64,000 bases of DNA from assembly GCA_023374025.1 (NCBI GenBank), contig SIJG01000013.1, positions 1,352,996 through 1,416,995 of the forward strand, in the 5' to 3' direction. Positions 47,101 through 55,129 of the stretch are shown in pieces; within the stretch, counting starts at the first letter, position 1; each line of letters starts with the position of its first letter. Made by a program: the position numbers and the translations under genes. The notes beneath the pieces are model-generated. The model did not search any database. It was not told where the DNA came from and saw only the letters and a list, made by a program, of their open reading frames with translations. The DNA comes from Heterodera schachtii. Taxonomy: Eukaryota > Nematoda > Chromadorea > Rhabditida > Heteroderidae.

Positions 47101-49760
47101 GTTGAAAGAAGTCGGCGATATGCGATGGCCCAATTCGAGGGGAGTGGAGGACGAGGTTCTCGCCAAGTGAGACGAACAGAGTACCGGCCAGACGGTAGTT
47201 GGCGGACGGTGTTGCTGAATTGCTGCATGGCGATTTGGTCGTCGTTCTGATTCGGGTCGTCCGTGATGCCAATCGCCTCGAGACTCCAAAAGTCATGGAC
47301 GGCGCGGGATGAGGGGAATGACTCGACGTTGCTGGGGTGGGAGGTCAGCATGGCAATTGTCGGGGTGTGCCGTGGGGCCTCGGGAAACTCAGCTTCCCCA
47401 CCGACCATCGGACCGAAGACTGTTTGGATGAGGTGGAGCCCGGAGTGCAGAGTTGAACAGCCGGTGAAGAATTCCCAAAACTCTCGGATTCCAATCAAAA
47501 TGTCCGGCGCTTTTTCGACGACCTTGAGGACGGCATTTGGAGGGAGGGATCCATCGGTGGTGTCCCATTGGAGGGCCTTGATTTTGGTCGTGATTTCGTC
47601 GATTACGTTGAGCTCTAGGGTCTCCCAGCCTCCGTCCAGGCGCTGCAGTTGAATGGCGAATTTTGCCGATCGGACGGTTTTGGGCCGGGAATCTCCGAAG
47701 GTGTGGATCCGAAGGAGGTGCTCTGAGAGGCGGGGGGGTCGGAGCTTCTCTGTCATTGCTCGGCTTATATAGCCGGACTGACTGCCAGGGTCGTGGAAGA
47801 CAAAGGCAGGAATTCCGTCGGGTGGGCCCCCCTGGCATGACGCCTTAAGGGTCTGGGTCATCAAATGGGCAACTCTCGTCGTGTTGGTGACCGGGAAATT
47901 GCCGCTGTCGATGGGGAGGGGGTCAAAGGCAGCGGCACATAAGGCCTCAGGAATATTTTCGCCCTCGTCACACACGAGCAGTGCGGTTGTGGTGGGAGGC
48001 GCTCTTGGTCGGACCGGTTCGGCATTGGCCCCCGTGGCACGATTGACGTTGTGCGACGCATTTCCATTCCGCTCTCGATTCTCTTGTCGATGGTTGGTCC
48101 GCCCCGGAGGGTCGATTGACGGGCAAAGAAGGAAGTGATGGTCGTCGGCCTGGCATTTTGAACATCGGTCTTGACGAGAGCAGTCGCAAGTGACGTGGTC
48201 TTGACGGAGGCAACGCAGGCAGCGCCCCTGTTCCTCGAGTCGTCGCCGGCGTTGAATGACGGTGGTGTATCGCTGGCATGCGCTCGGACGGTGTCCCTCC
48301 TGCTCACAAAATGAGCAACGGATGCCATTGGCAGGGACGGGTTGGGCGAGAGCAGGAAAGGCCCGAGTGTTCTCCAAGTATCGTCGCTCCGGTGCTGGCG
48401 GTGGTGGTGGGCGGGAACGGCCGACAGGACGATTGGGTGCGGGAGCTCTTTCGGGAGGTTTTTCGCGGGGTTGAATGTCCATGTCCTGGAAAGTGCGCAC
48501 GCACAAATCCACCTGTTCCTTGTCGGTGACGATTGTCGCAAATCCCTCACGCCAATTTCGAGCCGTCCAAGAGGTGTAGCTCTCGCGCTCCATTCGGATC
48601 AGTTCAAGCAGTACCGGGGGTGGGAGCTTGCTTTTGATGAGATTTGTGACGAGTGAACTATTGGCGATTGGCGAAAGTTCCCCCTCGGGCTCGAGGCTGC
48701 AAAGTTGGGTGCAGATCCGCTCGATCTCCTGCTGAAGTTGGCGCAACTCCTTGAGGTTGTTCCGGGCGGGTTTGAGATGGAGAAGCTGGGCATTGAGTTG
48801 ATCTCGTCGATTGCCGACGTCGCCGTAGCGATCTCGGAGAATGCTCACGACTGTGCTGTAATTGGCGTCTGACGGTGGGTAGCCCTCAATCATCCGTCGT
48901 GGTGGCGATCCCTTCTCGAGGTACTGTAGGAGGAGGAGGTGCTTTTGGAAGGCGGGATATTGGCGTGAATGGACGGCGAAGTCAAAGGCGGCCCAAAATG
49001 TGATCCATTCTTCTGCCGATCCGCTGAACCTCGGGATTTCGATTCGGCTGACCCGAAGTGCGTCGTCGTCATTGGTCGACTGTCGGAAATGGCCATGGGG
49101 CGGTTCCGATCGGTGGGTGAGGCGATTCGATGCTCGGGGAAACGTGAGGTTAAGCGGGAATGCCGGGGTTCGCTGGTTGAATAGGTTTTGACCGGCTTGA
49201 GCCGAATTGGAAGGCTGCCGTGCATTCGCTTGCGGTGCCTGAGCCGGTGGGTCGGTGGATTGCCGTTGGCGATTGGCCCGGTTTTCATCGTCGGCCCCGT
49301 GATCAGAAACACGACTGCTGCTGCGAGAAGAAATGGCGTCCGTCGTGTCGAATCGAGCCTCAATGTAGACCTGGAGGCCATCGAGGATGAGCTGGGCTTT
49401 GGAGAGAAGAGTGACGATTGGCCATTCTTCGACGTTTGGGTCGGCTTGCTCGTCGTCGAAGGTCGGGAGTGCAGCCAGGAGGTCCTCCTCGGCCTGTTTC
49501 AGAAACGGGTCGCCTAGCAGCTGGATATGGTCAAAGCATTCTCGTAGCATGCCATTGACGCGGTCGATGCTTCTCTGCAGCAATTGTCGGTCGGTTCGTA
49601 CGCCCTTGGCAAGCTTGGTCTCCTCGGCGAGCGGAATTTCCTCTGGCGCCATCCTGGTGAATTCGGTGAGCCGTCCGACTCTTTGTCGGAGACGTTTGAC
49701 GAGGTCGGAGAGGGTCCGAACCTCGGCGGTTAGGCGCTGACGAATGAGTTCCGACATCAA
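39222..49760 (-). CDS. BEL/Pao Gag-Pol-Env-X polyprotein, 3512 aa, uninterrupted
   Basis: Domains in order, with approximate residues: N-terminal coiled region (1-150); Gag DUF1759-type (240-390); zinc knuckles (481-555, C-x2-C patterns); aspartic protease with HDPGSQSGYI (656); reverse transcriptase (about 880-1130) with DVQGAF (984) and MYVDN (1061); RNase H with FCDASE (1225) and WSDSQIALSWV (1303); integrase zinc finger (1535-1576) and core with GLDFAGP, SDNAPTF and YERL (1604-1712); DUF5641-type (1850-1905); envelope-like part from about 1961; a further unrecognised part from 2879. These supply virus-like particle proteins, replication and integration. The start is the ATG at 49760, 379 bp inside the 5' LTR; the stop is 18 bp before the 3' LTR. 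No stop or frameshift interrupts it. Having the envelope and an extra protein in the same frame is unusual; splicing or cleavage would presumably release them. Confidence 0.95.
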   Translation of the reverse strand: MMSELIRQRLTAEVRTLSDLVKRLRQRVGRLTEFTRMAPEEIPLAEETKLAKGVRTDRQLLQRSIDRVNGMLRECFDHIQLLGDPFLKQAEEDLLAALPTFDDEQADPNVEEWPIVTLLSKAQLILDGLQVYIEARFDTTDAISSRSSSRVSDHGADDENRANRQRQSTDPPAQAPQANARQPSNSAQAGQNLFNQRTPAFPLNLTFPRASNRLTHRSEPPHGHFRQSTNDDDALRVSRIEIPRFSGSAEEWITFWAAFDFAVHSRQYPAFQKHLLLLQYLEKGSPPRRMIEGYPPSDANYSTVVSILRDRYGDVGNRRDQLNAQLLHLKPARNNLKELRQLQQEIERICTQLCSLEPEGELSPIANSSLVTNLIKSKLPPPVLLELIRMERESYTSWTARNWREGFATIVTDKEQVDLCVRTFQDMDIQPREKPPERAPAPNRPVGRSRPPPPPAPERRYLENTRAFPALAQPVPANGIRCSFCEQEGHRPSACQRYTTVIQRRRRLEEQGRCLRCLRQDHVTCDCSRQDRCSKCQADDHHFLLCPSIDPPGRTNHRQENRERNGNASHNVNRATGANAEPVRPRAPPTTTALLVCDEGENIPEALCAAAFDPLPIDSGNFPVTNTTRVAHLMTQTLKASCQGGPPDGIPAFVFHDPGSQSGYISRAMTEKLRPPRLSEHLLRIHTFGDSRPKTVRSAKFAIQLQRLDGGWETLELNVIDEITTKIKALQWDTTDGSLPPNAVLKVVEKAPDILIGIREFWEFFTGCSTLHSGLHLIQTVFGPMVGGEAEFPEAPRHTPTIAMLTSHPSNVESFPSSRAVHDFWSLEAIGITDDPNQNDDQIAMQQFSNTVRQLPSGRYSVRLTWREPRPPLPSNWAIAYRRLLSTTKRLQGSPELLDRYSAELTRQMDADIIELTGRDNDEHFLPHHAVINPKKLRIVIDASAHAKGTPSLNDCLHRGPVLLPDLCGILLRFRSATVPVLADVQGAFHAIEVEPEDRRFCKMLWLKNPARPVSGDNLLIYRYKRLVFGATCSPFILAAVLLQHFDKHEHPFAKELAANMYVDNLLIECETDEEAIDKSSIAKQILRDADMNLREFLSHSPEVMTQIPEDDRLDKMPAKVLGLTWDTPSDCITFSLPKDTDTTATRRSVLSIIASTFDPLGLVGPCLLPAKRLFQRLWGEGTAWDAPLPETEAATWSQTLSLWQNQTIVIPRHSILGKQSRLQLHVFCDASEHTFAAAVYIRSETADSFQSNLIFAKNRLRPRTANQRFTIPRLELLAILVGIRAMRFVENELRRPIDGRHLWSDSQIALSWVKSDEPKAQFEQRRLVEIRQGPPTTFHFVRTDQNPADVATRGCTPAELRTRQIWWKGPEWLTSPEMEWPDELTFATPANSASADPPFEKSETKTLMAKQSPLPPPLIDPARFSTMLTLLGTTILVLQFVGRRHPKWLKIGTSSIPRSGPPTGDSFRAARTFLIRRDQQSSLEGYDKHPTVVNEDGLLCLKTRLMHANGPPTLASPVLLDRHSSLTRLIVQEIHSDLRHAGVDWTLTEFLGRYWMPQARRTIRGILRGCPSCRRITAPPFARPTMPPLPSMRVKPANPFEFVGLDFAGPTPSRLSDGSLTKAYLVIITCFVTRAVYLEATTDLSAPSFINVLRRFFSRRGRPRRILSDNAPTFVQTSKALDILTGPSSETDVVTFAARRGIQWDFIPAYSPWMGSCYERLIGLVKSCIKRTIGRRILDYDDLSAFLAEIEASVNSRPITWVSDQPDSAKPLTPKDLIQPGLLNDLDIADSDLDYDDCLSGPERLAALWKAYREAADHFWLKWSREYLLAIRERAGWTHKGPRLRTPTAPHVGQVVIVEEDLRPRNLWPMGIVVALNGAFPNVRSVQLRMPNGQTVTRPISRLCPLETENQTPEPAPDATVSIPTDQSPRDAKNTEMSVNEMPPIPSLSGEPTISKHNGMLTRRKSRLFAIPPTTTMIIAIFVTHLWAQASPAQGIWPFDPDHPEPPPTSNCVGNHVNCTRKGVKISSNSAVQKVTICCSNACFDRLATSEISYELSSDLLVNEYVCSATFGLSSTRSCTAEIACPAVDECELIDCSICIDRPANWRCNPRLSLVLLLVIGSLISCLIGWIVCFCSSARVVLSLGYQIAAFLLSWPIRLAFFIAGRPWTREDRERVAERLELGVQRVRRQTRNHGRRAQRAATRLIGILLATPVALGNAETIAVTTQTESCLREPSRLTCRINTATTLTLLPAGQTSSLILRDETGNAIGAVQIHLRALDMVCHRQSEAWLRSYHVEVLSAKRCPRAGSCRDDYCGLVRPQTPVPELKSVHRFPGNTFCQDSTSFWGNDCGLPASACLYYRYFARPTSARTFELISCPSWGVQLDIHLEMESSGGQTRQIGLTLHPGITTHWGNFSLTPLAISLPPLPTLGSKFVTDGRSAAIADRLPADLHCPDETAAVDFNCSLSMDTCQECFSDHSAGSVECHCRDLDLDSLMENPELRLPITTARVRLHNRGPAIFATHAYSPVQLHLVMENVTIQLQLAKSLCRIEQPKLIGCFSCSTGAQFDYFCHSDFDQSLATVSCTDGQLFVVNCAPNGTRGRQILPYDHSDIATECVVRCPAGETRFWLNGTLQYIPRQLRFGHRQRISETLTLDPEQSSFWSNLAFDKFSPLLLLGNGPILLAILAAAIVATIALILFVKFSPIFATYRLIFRICAGVLLIPSVTPQKLPFELTCHNSISPPHPFDGSSTLTLTSLCAAVFVFATFALLCVLGWAIWRSVSNPFRPSLVYRKGGQQFPLYSVIVNSLLTIWAQTPGGASLPPGNEEWRMSASPLFCINFGDGAEMAKMCINTHSSSEKVHFFIHHHSFTPLLLITTMSGNPPSKPIASVFPLPRNPSHSPPISPFSEQFDNGGFGPPDDENGVTGTGGFGTHPPRQSRPPRLPQISVVHRQPPIRQVHHSSAVNRPYEIIDRQRTDYFLDSRLGTGWWLNADGRRQAEDILRPLLLRHSLNDQPVVWHYLDCIPARARQVQPNMTVADHWRDHRRIPLLRPELPTIVQDRGIRGTSRRSVARRLRTGIPTWMNGCIHRDYFPLEITEIEPPEPLFRAPRSRSPSNYSSSEEEGSRQTPLHRRFERLSTRATSNSNAEPTPTDSAIPVVPPFSHLFLPGTPLRPILGNVQSIFSVISVPHPCRFPISFGPIGPPSVPSAIPPPAPDQTLTALPTDHSPIFHDHLPPPIPRLIHPYRRSHSVPLSNSDFEIMSNKRSAIRGPDGGSGDEEPKRIYNPLPTFPIPKLSAMVCSSAPDVGTSSSSNPPIRRSVERRPSVERRPWSPIAHRPLLSRRSRSPVPRSASPAKSPPSKAGLFNCSYFPPRRPLPPKSPRPSSASSSSSARPQLALPPPPPFPAPSSLNKLGKNHVNPPPYPSHLHSSMPADLHQSLWTLRYRAHNTAALLANAQMDIATRAGPNPAMGKWLDELRAQLQSVQQELLHLSNSLFMLPPPLEVLNQLPKN
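41360..43880 (-). other. Envelope-like region, phlebovirus glycoprotein (G2) type
   Basis: From Met 1961 a signal-peptide-like segment (MIIAIFVTHLWAQASPAQ) leads into a Cys-rich ectodomain, then two membrane segments near residues 2113-2137 and 2150-2170, a basic RVRR site near 2186 that could be a furin-type cleavage point, a second signal-like hydrophobic stretch, and a large Cys-rich ectodomain (about 2215-2665). The latter contains GCFSCSTGA (2557), typical of phlebovirus-type Gc fusion proteins. It ends in membrane segments at about 2672-2704 and 2754-2780. Known BEL elements of nematodes (Cer7 type) carry phlebovirus-like env genes, so this fits an established pattern. It is intact here. 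Confidence 0.75.
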
Positions 49761-50114
49761 AGAATAGGCGATCGACCACTAAATGGGTTGGTGAGGGGGC
49801 CAAGAGCCTAGGATGGGCGGCTGTCAGCAGTGGCTGGCGATTATGGATTGCCGAAAGCCAAAAAAAAGGGTTTGTCGACCTCAGGAAACAATTTGTCGAG
49901 GGCAAAAAAGGGAAGGCTGCCGTCTGACGAATTGGCGTCTGGCGAATTGAGTAGTGAAGGGGGTCGAAAGCCTAAATGGGCGACTGACGACACAAAAAAA
50001 AGGGGGTTTGTCGGGAGCCAGAAGAAGGGCGGCTGACGGGGTGAGTGATGATTGCCGAGGCCTAAGAAGGGCGGCTGACGGCGAAGAATTGAATAAAGAA
50101 TGGCCGGGTTTTTC

Positions 50115-50132
50115 TCCCGGGTCGTGGCACCA
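50115..50132 (-). promoter_or_regulatory. Primer-binding site candidate of the BEL element
   Basis: In element orientation tggtgccacgacccggga follows the 5' LTR after 7 bases. Its complement tcccgggtcgtggcacca has the form of a tRNA 3' end with CCA. Which tRNA is meant was not determined. Confidence 0.6.
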
Positions 50133-50139
50133 AAAAGTT

Positions 50140-50981
50140 TGTCGGAAAAAGGGATGGGGACAAACTTGGGGGGGGGAGGAAACCGAACGAGGCACGCTCA
50201 AAAAGCGGAGACGCAGAAAGAGCCGAGACGACGAGAAAAGGGAGGAGGAGTGGTCGAAGCGCGCCGAGAAGGGCGGATGACGCCGAACGATGGATTGGAT
50301 TGGAGAGGAGATGGATTTCCCTCGTTCCCCGCCTTGCCGACCCTCAAATCCCTTTTTTTATGACCACGAGGGGGTTTTGTTAACGGTTTATTGCGTGATT
50401 GGAATAGTTGGCGCAATTGAGGGAAGGAAGAGAAGAAGCGGACCAAAGGTTGGAATTGGAAAATTGAAAAAGAGTGAAGTGAAGTGAATATAGGGAAAAA
50501 AGGGAGGATTATATGAAGGGGAAGGGGAGGGTACAGTAAAATGGGTACGGTATAAAGGGGCGGGCGGGGCGAAGAAGACATAAAATTCAAATGAGACAAA
50601 AGAAAAATGGGAGCACAAATTGAGAAAAGAAATTCTGAGCAGAAAAGTAGAAAAAAGAGGCACGAACAAAGGCGGGTGAGGAGAAGGAGCAAAAATGTGG
50701 AAAAATGCAAATGGATGGAAATTGATGATCAAATGAAGGAGAGAGCGCAATTTAAAAACATAATAGGCGGGTGACAAAACAAAATGTTGGCCAACCCCGG
50801 GGGGAAGGGCTCAAAGTCCAATTGTGAAAAGCAAAGGAAAAGGAGGGGAGAAATGGGAAGGGGGAGAAAAGAGAAGGGAGAGGGCAGCGAAAATTAGTGA
50901 GAAAAAACGGGGGACCAATGAGAGGACAAAAAGGCGAAATAAAATGGTGCTTCCGATCATCCCCTCGTCGCTTTCGCGACA
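50140..50981 (-). repeat. 5' LTR of the BEL/Pao element
   Basis: 842 bp, partner of 38363-39204. Transcription of the element would start here and run leftward. Confidence 0.95.
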
Positions 50982-50986
50982 AACGT

Positions 50987-52115
50987 GTCAAATTTTATAT
51001 TGCGGAAGGCAAGTTAAAATGCAAATTAATATATCAATTATACATTTTATATTTTTATAAACAATTATTGAAAAAATAAATTAATAGCAATTAAAGAACA
51101 CAAAAAATTAATTAATAAAGGAATGAAAGAAATATATTAAATGTTTTAAAATGAAAGAATTAAACCGAATGATGATGATAGCTGACTAGATACAAGACAA
51201 TAAAGTTTTAAAATAATTAAAGTTTTCATAATTAATACAATTTTAAAAACCAATAATAATATACAAATGATTAAATTTAAAAAAATTTCTACTAATTTAA
51301 AGGGAAAACAAATTATTCCTTAATTTGTAACAAAATAGTGCAGTCCTGAACTTGAGTTTTTATCAAAGAAATTCATAAATATTTATTATATTACACATTT
51401 AATTGACGAAAAATTGAAATTTTTACATACTGCGAAATCTTGTTTATCAGACAATATTTAAAACAGAACAAAAAAGGAAAAATTAAAAGGAATATTTATA
51501 AAACAAATAATTTATGAATCATATAAGTTCTTTAAATGAATCACTGAAATAAAAAATAGAATAAAAATATTAACGGATAATTAAAATGAATATTAAACAA
51601 TTTAATTGAACGAACATTTATTTAAAAGAAGCTTCATTCAAGCATAAAAGAGAATCGTTATTATCAAAAATACTTATACATAATAGTAAGAAAATTTAAA
51701 GAAAATAACTAAAAAGCACATATAACGAAATAATATACAAAATGTTATATATTCGTCTTAGTTAATAGAAATTAAACTTTAAATAACATAAAATTCTAAT
51801 TTGGTACTTTAACTAAAAATTTATTAATATTTTTTAGTCAACGAAACATTAATCTAATATTCTTATAAATTTTAATTGGATAAGTGCACATAATTATTAT
51901 TAAATAATTGTAAATTGAAAATTGTACAAAGCAAAGATACATTAATTATTAAAAAAATATTTTACTTAATTTAATTATTATAAGACACTAATGATTTTAT
52001 TTAATTTAAGCAAATGATGATGTCATATTTAAAAAAAATAATAAAAACATTTATTTCTAATAAAATTAAATGGCTGAAGACAATTTGCATTTGCCATTTG
52101 CGTTGTGCTGCCGGT
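50987..52115. other. AT-rich DNA right of the BEL element
   Basis: No gene, RNA or clear mobile element was seen. Part of it (51190-51430) is a diverged copy of 37840-38180, so the retroelement landed within repeated AT-rich DNA. Confidence 0.5.
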
Positions 52116-52124
52116 CGTTGTGAC

Positions 52125-53197
52125 GGACGGTGCTACGTCATTTCGCGACAAGTGCAAAAAGGGCACTTCGCGACAGTGCAAAAATTGGGCATTTCGCGAA
52201 AAATGCAAAAATGTGGAACTTCGCGGCAGTGCAAAAATGGGCACATCGTGAAACGTTCAAATTTTAAAACTTAATCAGATCACTCTTTGTGGTGATCGAG
52301 AAACCTAAAAATACATTGAAAATCGGGGAAATTTTCGAAAAAATTCCTAGGGGGTTAGGAAAATTTCCTGGAAATTTTGAATAGGCCGATTGAAAAGAGC
52401 ACAAAATTCTCTACCGAATTACCTTTTGAATGGTAGGGCTACGGCTTGTACATAAAAAGTTATACTTGGATTGAAAATTGGACAACTCAAAAATGATCAA
52501 TTTTGATCATTTTCCCATGAAATACGGTAGAAAATAGTGATTTTTTATCTCATAAAATTCAACCTAAATATAACTTTCTATCTACAAGTCGTATCCATAT
52601 CATTCAAAAGGCAATTCGGTAGAGAATTTTGTGCTCTTTCTTGCATCCCAATCAAAAAATTCCAGAAAAATTTTCACAGCCCCCTTTTCCTATTTCAAAC
52701 CATTTTTGACTTTTCTGATAACCATGAATGAGTGATCTGATGAAGTTTGTGTAAAAGACTGTTTTGATCAGTATCAAAAGATAAGCTAGCATGAATTATT
52801 TCAGGTTTTTAAATGAACTTTAAGATGTTTTTTCATGTTTGAGTCAAGACTTTTTTCCGCCCTTTCTTTGAGTCAAGTCCGATCAGTGAATCAATCTCGA
52901 GAATGAATAAATCAAATAAATTTTTGTTGTTGTGTGTGGACGAGTCATATATGAGGGTAATAATTATAAAAAAGAAAAATAATAAGTCAAGCAAAATTTT
53001 AAATTTTACGAATTTTTCACTTTAAGTCAAGACTTTTTTCCATCACTGTATTTAACCCAAAGAGACACCGTACTGATGAGGCCTGGTCTCTTTCGGTTAA
53101 ATTTGCACGTTTCGCGAAGTGCCCATTTTTGCACTGTCGCGAAGTGCCCAATTTTATTGATTTTTATTTTTGCACTTGTCGCGAAATGACATAGCAT
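52125..53197. mobile_element. MULE-type MITE with 9-bp TSD, 1073 bp
   Basis: Ends carry gtgctacgtcatttcgcgac (left, from 52130) and, reversed at the right, atgctatgtcatttcgcgac. Both are followed by repeats of cgcgacagtgcaaaaatggg type in opposite orientation. The 9-bp cgttgtgac flanks both sides (52116-52124 and 53198-53206). The left end has five extra bases outside the match. No transposase; the small frames on it are repeat read-through. It contains a nested palindrome. Confidence 0.75.
52274..52741. repeat. Nested palindromic element
   Basis: Outer ends atcagatcactc and gagtgatctgat are perfect inverted repeats. An inner pair of about 85-bp arms (about 52388-52475 and 52560-52660) includes agagcacaaaattctctacc and its inverse. 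Probably a separate MITE inserted into, or forming the core of, the larger element. Confidence 0.65.
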
Positions 53198-53507
53198 CGT
53201 TGTGACGAGCGAGTGTACCGAGTCAATAAGAACCTGGTGAATGTTAGATTCGTGATCAGTGACCCATATTAGCTCATGAAACATGCATACACGACTTTTT
53301 AAAACCCAAAAATATTTATTAAAAATGGGGTACCATCTATATTATTTCCACTCTTACAACATGGCATGGGAATATGTTTCTCTGTCGTTTTTTGTGCAAA
53401 AATTTTGGGTTTTTTGGCCTTACAAGGGACAAATAAATTTATTAGAAATGAATTTTATTTTATGAATTAAATCTCAAAATAAATTTAAAAAATTTTTGTG
53501 TTCATAG

Positions 53508-53569
53508 GTCAGCAGAACAACGCCAGTGCCAATGATCTGACACAATGTGCACAATTTAGGCCACAGTGA
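53508..53569 (+). CDS. Candidate terminal exon, about 20 codons
   Basis: A gtgttcatag acceptor is followed by a frame reading QQNNASANDLTQCAQFRPQ and a TGA at 53567-53569. Composition is coding-like in an AT-rich setting. No upstream partner found. Confidence 0.25.
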
Positions 53570-53889
53570 ACACATTTTGAATCCAAGTGACAGATTTGAC
53601 ACCTTTGCAATTGAACAGACACAGCAAAACTGGGCCATTAATCTAATAAAAATTAGTTTTTTTTTTAATCAATGGAGACTTTAATAACTAAATAAATTTT
53701 TTTCTAAAATATTTTGAATTTTCTCAAATTTAAATCACATTAAAAAATACAAAAATGTCATAACAATAGTAATTTTGACAGAATGAAAAATTAATGTTAA
53801 ATAAATATTTTACTTAATTTTAAATTTGAATTAAAATTTAAAATTTTAAAATGTAATTCAAATAAATTTAAATTTATTTATTATTTACT

Positions 53890-54555
53890 GATCACTGTAC
53901 AGCCAAAAATTGCGGCGCAAAGGTGGCAGTGGACAAACGGAATAAAATAGCGGAAAAATGTACGTGGCGAAAGTAATGGCCACGGCTGTAATGGTGCAGC
54001 AGGGCCTAAATTAAAGAAAGGATTGTAAAAAAATCAAAAATTTATAAATATTTTTAAACAGTTTACTTCCTAAATTAGAGGATTTTTGCAAACAATTTGG
54101 AAAAAAAATATTTTAAATTATATTTTTATTATTAATGAATGCGAAATTAATAATATTTTTTTACTCGACCTGACAATTTAAAAACTATACAAATGTCTGT
54201 CAACCAAAATTGACCAAATGAAGGTCTAATTGTAAGACAACACCCCCGGAGGCACGATAAAAGTAATAATAGTTTGATTAAATTTATTTTTTTTTAAATA
54301 TGAAATTAAAAATTAAATAAATTGAATTAAAAATTAATGTAAATTTTTAATTAAAAAGTATAGACAAAATTTATTTTAAGAAAAATTTTTTTTAACATAT
54401 TTGTTACCAACGAATGATTCGGGTTGGTCTTCGGAAATGTGGCATGGTAATTAATCAGTGTGGACATTTGCAGTGGACGCCACTCTTTTCTGTGCTTCAG
54501 CGGCCTGGGCAACGGCGGAATGTCCAAGTCATCGCGCGCAGCGATTAATTTTATT
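53890..54555 (-). CDS. Candidate minus-strand exons of an unknown gene
   Basis: A GC-richer stretch ending at 54408 reads RDDLDIPPLPRPLKHRKEW and continues to NPNHSL before a donor TCGTTG|GTAACA. A downstream segment from 54005 follows a tttaatttag acceptor and, in the matching phase, reads ALLHHYSRGHYF and ends at a stop near 53893. An island at about 54205-54260 could hold a further exon. The protein was not recognised and upstream exons are not resolved. Confidence 0.35.
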
Positions 54556-55129
54556 AAATAATGAAATCATCTTAAAAGAAATAAAATTATGAAATCTATA
54601 TTTAATGTTTTAACTTTATAAACAAAACATTAATTCGAATAGATTGATAATTTTAATCGGGTGAAATATGTGTAAACAATTTTAATAGAGATGAAAAAAA
54701 AATTATCATTAACATCAATTGGATATTTGAATAATCAATTATATATGAATTAACCAGAAAACCAATTAGCCTTCGTTGTAAAATATATATTAAAAATTTT
54801 ATTAGAATATGTCAAAATAAATTTTTTTTTTTTTCAAAATAACCAAAAAAGGCATAAAAGTTTTGTAAACTTTTTTAGCAAAAATGAACAGTCTTGCGAC
54901 TCATGAAGCAAATGTACCTTAATTCTAATCAGGAAATAATAAGCCAAAATTGGGTTTTTCGCCTATTGAATTTTTGTTAAACAATAAAATATAAATGCGC
55001 TCCAGAATTTGCTAAAATGTTTGTTACAATATTTTTATTTGAAAATAATTAAAGTAAACAATTCTAATAAATTAAATCTTTCGTAAAAATCTTTCACTTC
55101 CCGGCTCTATTGAAAAGAGCAATTAAAAA

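Larger units (their letters stand above)
38363..50981 (-). mobile_element. Full-length BEL/Pao LTR retroelement with envelope, 12.6 kb
   Basis: Two 842-bp LTRs (38363-39204 and 50140-50981) bound a single large frame. The insertion is flanked by the perfect 5-bp duplication aacgt (38358-38362 and 50982-50986), the usual BEL/Pao length. LTR ends are TGTCG...CGACA. I count about eight differences between LTRs (roughly 99% identity), mostly single-base changes in homopolymers, so the insertion is recent. A primer-binding site candidate lies 7 bases inside the 5' LTR. The surrounding DNA is AT-rich, and the element is markedly more GC-rich than its host region. Confidence 0.95.

Noticed and set aside
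39275..50000. Many antisense and out-of-frame ORFs across the BEL element
   Set aside because: They mirror the single 3512-codon frame in GC-richer DNA and lack independent domains.
52014..52274. 86-codon ORF on the plus strand
   Set aside because: It consists mainly of tandem terminal repeats of the MULE-type MITE.
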